Below are positions 23,715-27,475 of a stretch of 27,475 nt of DNA, one piece after another. The stretch covers positions 1 to 27,475 of IMG/VR virus record IMGVR_UViG_3300014501_000057. The stretch is one strand, 5' to 3'. The translations under genes were made by a program, and so were the position numbers. The notes beneath the pieces are model-generated. The model saw nothing but the letters and a program-made list of their open reading frames with translations, was not told where the DNA came from and ran no database searches. How positions within the stretch are numbered: position 1 is the first letter of the stretch; each line of letters opens with the position of its first letter. This stretch comes from a virus.

Positions 23715-23947
23715 CTGCGTCGCTCCCGTGAAGATGAAGCCGCCGGCGGCGAACGACGCGCCCTCTCGCTTGCGCGGGCGGCGCATCGGCGCGGACGCGC
23801 ACCGGCGACAGGTTGGCGCGGACGGCCGACAACGCCCGGCTTCGTTTCGTGCTGGTCGGCTTGGTCGTGACGTACAGTAACGGTTGTACTCCGCCGTGAT
23901 CGCAGAGGTCCGTTCGCGCGGTTGCCCGCGCACTGCATCCGCGGCGG
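23715..23947 (-). other. Unresolved stretch between two small genes
   Basis: These 233 bases have no ORF with a convincing start. The frame of the downstream zinc-ribbon gene is open throughout and has good codon use near 23715-23770. A second frame looks better from about 23790 to 23880 (VTTKPTSTKRSRALSAVRAN) but has no ATG, GTG or TTG. A short inverted repeat GTACA-N8-TGTAC lies near 23870-23890. A broken or frameshifted gene, or an unusual start, is possible. Confidence 0.4.
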
Positions 23948-24391
23948 TTACGTCGAGCTCGACGGCCCGATGTAGTAGAACCGCGAAGCAACCCACGTCG
24001 ACGCATCTTCGGGATCGCCGCACTCGACGACGATCGTCGTCCCGGTCGACGTCACGCCGTTGTCGACGAGGTCCTTCGCGGACGGCAGCGATGCGCGCAC
24101 GAACTCCGGCTCGTCCTTCGTGACGACGTTGCCCGCGAGCACGGCGCGCATCGGCTTGTCGCCGACCGTGACGAGCTGCGCGATGATGCACTTGCCGTCG
24201 ACCGGACTGAGAAAGGCGATGAAGACGCGGTCGCGGCCGTCTTCGCCGTGCACCAGCACGGGCGCCGGCGTCTCCTGGTGGTCGGCCGTGAAGCCGTGGA
24301 GGTCGAACGATCCGGCCGGCACGCCGGGCGGCAGCGGCGCGTCGATCGGCGCGAACTGCAGCAGGGCGGCGGCGGCGATCAGCGCGAGCAT
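23948..24391 (-). CDS. Putative secreted protein downstream of integrase
   Basis: This is a 147-residue protein. Residues 1-17 (MLALIAAAALLQFAPID) are hydrophobic and could be a signal peptide or anchor, though the usual N-terminal basic residue is absent. The rest is beta-rich (DGRDRVFIAFLSPVDGKCII, TIVVECGDPEDASTWVASRF). Two Cys residues (in GKCII and VECGD) could form a disulfide. ATG 24391 has GGAGG four bases upstream and lies only 14 bp from the integrase stop, so the two are probably co-transcribed. A lysogen-expressed exported protein is plausible; no family recognised. Confidence 0.7.
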   Translation of the reverse strand: MLALIAAAALLQFAPIDAPLPPGVPAGSFDLHGFTADHQETPAPVLVHGEDGRDRVFIAFLSPVDGKCIIAQLVTVGDKPMRAVLAGNVVTKDEPEFVRASLPSAKDLVDNGVTSTGTTIVVECGDPEDASTWVASRFYYIGPSSST

Positions 24392-24405
24392 GGAGCCTCC
24401 GGCGG

Positions 24406-25302
24406 TCAGAGCCGCAAGTACTTCCCGGAGCCGTCCCGCGGCTTCGAGTGCAGGTAGAGCGACGTCGTCGAGATCGACGCGTGGCCGAGCGTGTCGCGCA
24501 CGAGCGAGATCGGCGCGCCGGCGTCGAGCGCGTGGCTGGCGTGCGCGTGACGCAACCAGTGCGGGCTGACGGGCTTGGCGATCTTCGCCCGCCGCGCGGC
24601 GCCGGCGACGACGTCGCGCAACTGCGAGAACGAGAGCGGCAGGCCGTTGCGCATCCGGAAGATCGGCGCGTCGTCGGGATCCTCGGGGCGCCGGAGCGCC
24701 GCGGCGAGAGACCAGACGGGCGCGGGGATCCGGACGGTGCGCAGCTTCGAGCCCTTGCCGACGACCGAGACGAACGCGTCGCCCGTCTCCTCGTCAACCG
24801 TTGCCGATCGCCAGCGCAGCGAACAAAGCTCGGCGCGGCGGAAGCCGCCCGCATAGAGCAGATGCAGGATCGCGACGTCGCGCGGCTTGCGCGGCGCGCG
24901 GATCAGCCGTCGAGCCTCGGCGCGCGTGAGCGCCCGTTCGCTTGGATCGTTGATCACCTTGGGGACGCGCAGCGCGACACCGACGTCGACGGGGATCAGC
25001 CCGGCGCGCGCGAGGAAGCGCAGGAGCGACTTGACCGCCGAGAGCATGCGCGCTCGCGTCCGGATCGCCAGCTCGGCTTCCTCGAGCTCGTCGGCGTAGT
25101 CCTGAAGGTCGGCCAGCGTGGCCGCGGCGAGCGGCTTTCGCAAGAACGCATGCATCCTGGCGATGTCCCGGCGGTAGGTTTCGATCGTCGACGCCGGTCG
25201 GCCGTGCAGCCAGAGCCCGACGAGGCGATCGTCGCCCGGTCCCGGACTTGGCCGGGAAAGTCCCGTACCGGCGGTGTCGGTGAGCGCGATCGCGTCGAGC
25301 AT
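24406..25302 (-). CDS. Tyrosine recombinase / integrase (XerC/D-like)
   Basis: This is a 298-residue enzyme. The core-binding SAM-like domain covers about residues 28-105 (STIETYRRDIARMHAFL), the catalytic domain about 120-298. All catalytic residues are visible: R155 in GGFRRAEL, the beta-hairpin Lys in GKGSKLR (183/186), H248 and R251 in HWLRH, H274 in LGHASI, and the nucleophile Y283 in SLYLH. Integrases of this family cut and rejoin DNA at short core sites; here it is probably the phage integrase, although length and layout are also Xer-like. ATG 25302 with GGAGG four bases upstream is chosen over GTG 25305. A regulatory-looking gap lies upstream and a putative secreted protein downstream. 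Confidence 0.92.
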   Translation of the reverse strand: MLDAIALTDTAGTGLSRPSPGPGDDRLVGLWLHGRPASTIETYRRDIARMHAFLRKPLAAATLADLQDYADELEEAELAIRTRARMLSAVKSLLRFLARAGLIPVDVGVALRVPKVINDPSERALTRAEARRLIRAPRKPRDVAILHLLYAGGFRRAELCSLRWRSATVDEETGDAFVSVVGKGSKLRTVRIPAPVWSLAAALRRPEDPDDAPIFRMRNGLPLSFSQLRDVVAGAARRAKIAKPVSPHWLRHAHASHALDAGAPISLVRDTLGHASISTTSLYLHSKPRDGSGKYLRL

Positions 25303-25636
25303 CACGCCTCCGCCGGTCGAGTCACTTCACTCGGTTACGTCACTATAGTCGCTATACTCGGTATAGCCGCTGAACTTTTCTCGCACGCGGACACGCACGC
25401 GCACTCGCGCGATCTAGTGATAGAACGCGTCGGACCGAACCCATTTAAATGACACTTCAGTGGGGTTTTTCGACGGGCTCAGGACCGATGCGATCGGGCT
25501 GGCCGGCGTCGCCCAAACCGCCGATTCTTGACGAACGCTGAACGCTTGCGGATCGCATCGAACGCGGCCGCGTGACCCTCGCAACGACCGCCGCGAACCG
25601 CTTCGCGCGGCTCGAACAGGCAGTCAGAGCAGAGCT
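25303..25636. other. 334-bp regulatory gap upstream of integrase
   Basis: No supported gene. It holds an AT-richer island with operator-like repeats (25342-25367), a purine/pyrimidine GC run, the palindrome CATTTAAATG (25442-25451) followed by a T5 run (25466-25470), and a hairpin at 25590-25611 (GCCGCG(CG)AA-gcgg-TTCGCGGC on the minus strand) that could end transcription of the upstream 76-residue gene. The integrase promoter and possibly the phage attachment site would be expected here; neither can be proven. Confidence 0.5.
25342..25367. promoter_or_regulatory. Operator-like inverted repeats upstream of integrase
   Basis: ACTATAGT (25342-25349) is a perfect palindrome. It is followed by a perfect inverted repeat, GCTATAC-TCG-GTATAGC (25351-25367). 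Minus-strand TATAGT and plus-strand TATACT are near -10 boxes, but no good -35 partner is seen. The site is about 40-65 bases upstream of the integrase start, a suitable place for an integrase or excision control protein. Confidence 0.55.
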
Positions 25637-25867
25637 TCACGTCTCGCTTATACCGTCCGCGACGAGTTCGATTTCACGTGAAACGACGCCGCGCGGACCG
25701 CGACGCCGACCCTTCGGAGCGGGCCGCGTCGTACGACGGGCTTCGCGATCGTCGCGCTCGGTCGTCGTTTCAGCGCACCGCGCTTTCGCGGCCGAGAGGA
25801 CCGACGGCGTCGCGCGCGGCGGTTCGAGGAGCAATCCGTAGAAGGCCGACCGTTCGCTCGCGCGCAT
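25637..25867 (-). CDS. Small basic protein, unknown
   Basis: This 76-residue ORF starts at ATG 25867, with GGAGG five bases upstream and high third-position G/C in the first half. The N-terminus (MRASERSAFYGLLLEPP) is helical. The middle and C-terminus are very basic (RPAPKGRRRGPRG) and then SREIELVADGISET. No family recognised; size and charge would suit a DNA-binding or excision-type factor next to an integrase, but this is only context. A parS-like palindrome is embedded in its last codons. An overlapping plus-strand ORF has weaker codon use. Confidence 0.58.
   Translation of the reverse strand: MRASERSAFYGLLLEPPRATPSVLSAAKARCAETTTERDDREARRTTRPAPKGRRRGPRGVVSREIELVADGISET
25671..25684. promoter_or_regulatory. 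parS-like palindrome
   Basis: ATTTCACGTGAAAC contains the perfect palindrome TTTCACGTGAAA and matches 13 of 14 positions of the conserved chromosomal ParB site core GTTTCACGTGAAAC. It lies inside the end of the 76-residue gene and near the integrase. Only one such site was noticed in the window. Binding by a host ParB is inferred. Confidence 0.5.
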
Positions 25868-25923
25868 CAGCACCTCCGGAAACGGCTACGCCCGCGAGCG
25901 ATGCTCAGCGGGCGCAAATCGTG

Positions 25924-25944
25924 GGACGAAAACCTGGTTCGTCC
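25924..25944 (-). repeat. Inverted repeat between the 286-residue and 76-residue genes
   Basis: GGACGAA and TTCGTCC pair around a 7-base loop, starting 15 bases after the stop of the 286-residue gene. It forms a 7-bp RNA hairpin without a U-run, or a protein site upstream of the 76-residue gene. Confidence 0.45.
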
Positions 25945-25959
25945 TACTCGCCAATTTTC

Positions 25960-26820
25960 TCACGACGCGGCGCGCTCGTCAACATGCACGCCCGTCAGCG
26001 CTGCAATCGCGCTCAGCAACTCGTCAGCTTGCGCGCCGGTCCGCGCCATCGCGACGAGCTTCGCGGCCTCGGCCAGGAAGTCGCTCTCGTTGCGGCCGGT
26101 CTGCGCGATCGTCGCACGCGTCGCGGGCTCGGCACGGACGCTGAACTTTTCGCGAACGTCCTTTCCCTTGCGCGGCCGGCCGACGGCGCGCTCGTGATCC
26201 CAGTGCTCGTCCGCGATGTTCTCGCCGCCGCTGCCCTTCTTGCGTGGCCCGCGGTCGTTGCGTTTGGGCCCCGAAACGCGGACCCCGCGAGCTGCGTCGA
26301 CGATCGCCACCGCGTCGCGCCGCGTGCGCTCGGCCGGCGGGAGCGATTCCCAGGCTGCCCGGGCCGCCGCGCGCTGCTCCGGGGTGTCGGCGCCCTCACC
26401 ATCCTCGAAATCCCGGCGCGCGCGCTCGGCGGCGGCTTCCTCGGGCGTCTTGAGATGGTCGTCGGCGGCCGCGGCGGGGACGTCGACCTCGACGAGCTGC
26501 TCGCCCGGCATCGGCGCCACGATCGCGCGGCCTCGTACGATGACGACCGTTGCGGCCGGCCGGCGCGTGACGCTGACGGCGCGCTTGCTGGGGCTGTCGC
26601 CGGCCGGCAGCGCCGTGATCGGCCGCCCGGTCCAGCCGTCGAGGACAGGGCGCTCGTCGTGCGGCGCGTGGAGCGCCCGCTGAACGACGTCGGCAGCGTT
26701 CGCGCTCGGCCCTCCGTATGTCCGCCGTCGGCGCGGCGCTTCCTCAGCGGCTGTCGCGGCGTCGAGCATATCGCCGAGCGTCCGAGGGCGGGTCAGATCG
26801 CCAAAGCTGCCATCGTGCAA
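25960..26820 (-). CDS. Ribbon-helix-helix-like DNA-binding protein (C-terminal)
   Basis: This is a 286-residue protein. The start is set by AGGAGG seven bases before TTG 26820; the open frame upstream reads as Arg-rich shadow. The N-terminal two-thirds are Ala/Asp/Arg-rich and probably largely disordered (ERARRDFEDGEGADTPEQRA). From about residue 180 come basic segments (PKRNDRGPRKKGSGG, AVGRPRKGKDVREKFSVRAE), then a strand-helix-helix pattern (FSVRAEPATRATIAQTGRNE, then SDFLAEAAKLVAMA, about 216-250) like ribbon-helix-helix DNA-binding domains, with an AT-hook-like GRPRKGK before it. It may be a regulator of the early/lysogeny genes. The target is unknown. Confidence 0.7.
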   Translation of the reverse strand: MHDGSFGDLTRPRTLGDMLDAATAAEEAPRRRRTYGGPSANAADVVQRALHAPHDERPVLDGWTGRPITALPAGDSPSKRAVSVTRRPAATVVIVRGRAIVAPMPGEQLVEVDVPAAAADDHLKTPEEAAAERARRDFEDGEGADTPEQRAAARAAWESLPPAERTRRDAVAIVDAARGVRVSGPKRNDRGPRKKGSGGENIADEHWDHERAVGRPRKGKDVREKFSVRAEPATRATIAQTGRNESDFLAEAAKLVAMARTGAQADELLSAIAALTGVHVDERAAS

Positions 26821-26951
26821 GGGGTCGCCTCCTGAGGTACGAGACGAATCGCGCGGCGCTGAAGGGCGCTGCACGAGGGTCTGTACTCGATCGGCGGTCG
26901 GTACCAGCGAGGCGAGCCTATATGACGAGGGACGGGCCGCTGTCGGCGCGT

Positions 26952-27182
26952 CTAGGTGCCGGGAAGTAGCCGCTTCAGGGCGTCGGACGGTTTCTCGCCC
27001 GTGCGAAGGTGTGCCCTGCCCTCGGACCGTGAATCTTTGACCAAGCCGTCCGACGCGGTCGCGGTGAATGTCCCGAACCGTACAGACCGTGCCCAATGGG
27101 CGAGCACCCGGTCGAAGGCGTCAAAGTCGCTTTGAGGAAGGCGCCCGTCCGCCGTGCGGTCCATGCCGTTCAAGGATACCAC
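26952..27182 (-). CDS. Small hypothetical protein
   Basis: This 76-residue ORF starts at GTG 27182, with GAGG four bases upstream, overlapping the end of the partial gene before it. An ATG six codons later is possible. It has a helical N-terminal part (SDFDAFDRVLAHWARSVRF) and a C-terminal KPSDALKRLLPGT. No family recognised. It is followed by a 131-bp gap before the 286-residue gene, where a promoter could lie, though no clear -35/-10 pair was found. Confidence 0.55.
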   Translation of the reverse strand: MVSLNGMDRTADGRLPQSDFDAFDRVLAHWARSVRFGTFTATASDGLVKDSRSEGRAHLRTGEKPSDALKRLLPGT

Positions 27183-27475
27183 GACGCCTCAGCCGCGATC
27201 GGCACGATGATCGCGCTCGCGCTGCGCCGGAACCGCACGAGGTGGCGCGCGCAGTACGGCTCGGCCGGGAGCAGCTTCCCGTCGGTGCCGTAGTAGTTCG
27301 AGTACCCGGCGCGCGCGATCGGCGGTCGGTGGCAGAGGTTGTCGTGGTCCTTCGCGCACGAGCCAACGCAACCGGTATGCGCCTCACGACGAGCGGTGCG
27401 TTCGCGGTACGCCTGCGCCGCCTTCAACGCTTCGATTCGCTCGCGCTCGCGCTCCGGGTATTCCTCGGGCGGCGC
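27170..27475 (-). CDS. Partial Cys-containing protein, 5' end beyond right edge
   Basis: The minus frame is open from the window edge to the stop at 27170 (101 residues visible). The visible start is a charged helix (PERERERIEALKAAQAYRER), followed by CVGSCAKDHDNLCHRP and YCARHLVRFRR. The four Cys and nearby His could bind a metal. A TTG at 27427 is an internal start candidate, but the open frame continues upstream, so the gene is probably truncated by the window. Function unknown. Confidence 0.6.
   Translation of the reverse strand, partial: APPEEYPERERERIEALKAAQAYRERTARREAHTGCVGSCAKDHDNLCHRPPIARAGYSNYYGTDGKLLPAEPYCARHLVRFRRSASAIIVPIAAEASWYP

Noticed and set aside
23481-24854. 457-residue minus ORF reaching back into the integrase gene
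   Set aside because: Only its last 77 to about 100 residues read as real protein; the rest is Arg/Ser-rich shadow of the integrase and secreted-protein genes.
25442-25470. Possible plus-strand intrinsic terminator (palindrome followed by TTTTT)
   Set aside because: The only stem before the T-run is 3-4 bp; the CATTTAAATG palindrome is too far away and AT-only to form a terminator stem.
25727-25738. 12-bp palindrome CGTCGTACGACG
   Set aside because: Lies inside the 76-residue gene; such GC palindromes are common at this composition and it matches no known site.
25678-26835. 385-residue plus-strand ORF
   Set aside because: Antisense to the 286-residue and 76-residue genes; no ribosome binding site, and composition typical of a shadow.
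1-27475. CRISPR array, insertion sequence or rRNA gene
   Set aside because: No regularly spaced repeats, transposase or rRNA-like sequence was seen on either strand.

Overview
The window is a GC-rich (roughly two-thirds G+C by eye) stretch of tailed-phage or prophage DNA from an unidentified bacterial host. Almost everything is on the minus strand, so the transcribed order runs from right to left. No ordinary chromosomal genes are visible, so neither the host nor an integration boundary can be fixed. A tyrosine integrase points to a temperate phage. A very long tape measure protein, a tail tube and a slippage-linked pair of tail chaperones, with no sheath protein, point to a long non-contractile (siphovirus-like) tail.

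Right end (about 24.4-27.5 kb), lysogeny/early-like module: a partial Cys-containing protein, a small unknown, a 286-residue protein with a ribbon-helix-helix-like C-terminus (TTG start), a 76-residue basic protein, a 334-bp regulatory gap with an operator-like inverted repeat, and a complete tyrosine recombinase followed by a small secreted-type protein. A 14-bp near-match to the chromosomal ParB site parS lies at 25671-25684.

Middle right (21.0-23.9 kb), accessory and packaging-associated genes: small Cys-rich proteins joined by ATGA/GTGA overlaps, an unknown basic protein, a ParB/Srx-fold protein, and a second signal-peptide protein.

Head module (11.5-21.1 kb): terminase small and large subunits (overlapping by 158 nt), a Cys-rich protein, portal, MuF-like head protein (reading frame shifted relative to the portal tail), a CxCxC plus J-domain-like protein, a one-helix membrane protein, a zinc-ribbon protein, an XkdF-like prohead protease, a scaffold-like protein with a second in-frame start, an SU10-like major capsid protein, a structured RNA region (UUCG hairpin plus tRNA-Asn-like cloverleaf), and a capsid-associated N-domain fused to half of a GT-B glycosyltransferase fold.

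Connector and tail module (1-11.5 kb): head-tail connector with an Ig-like insert, head closure protein, HK97-gp10/gpG-like tail completion protein, tail terminator, a small Pro-rich protein, tail tube, tail assembly chaperone with a -1 slippage extension, tape measure protein, and a large tail-tip/baseplate-like protein that runs off the left edge (753 codons open). Between these last two sits one gene of opposite polarity (2258-2551, plus strand), whose start codon interlocks with that of the minus-strand tail gene. Lysis genes and a classical repressor are not recognisable in this window.
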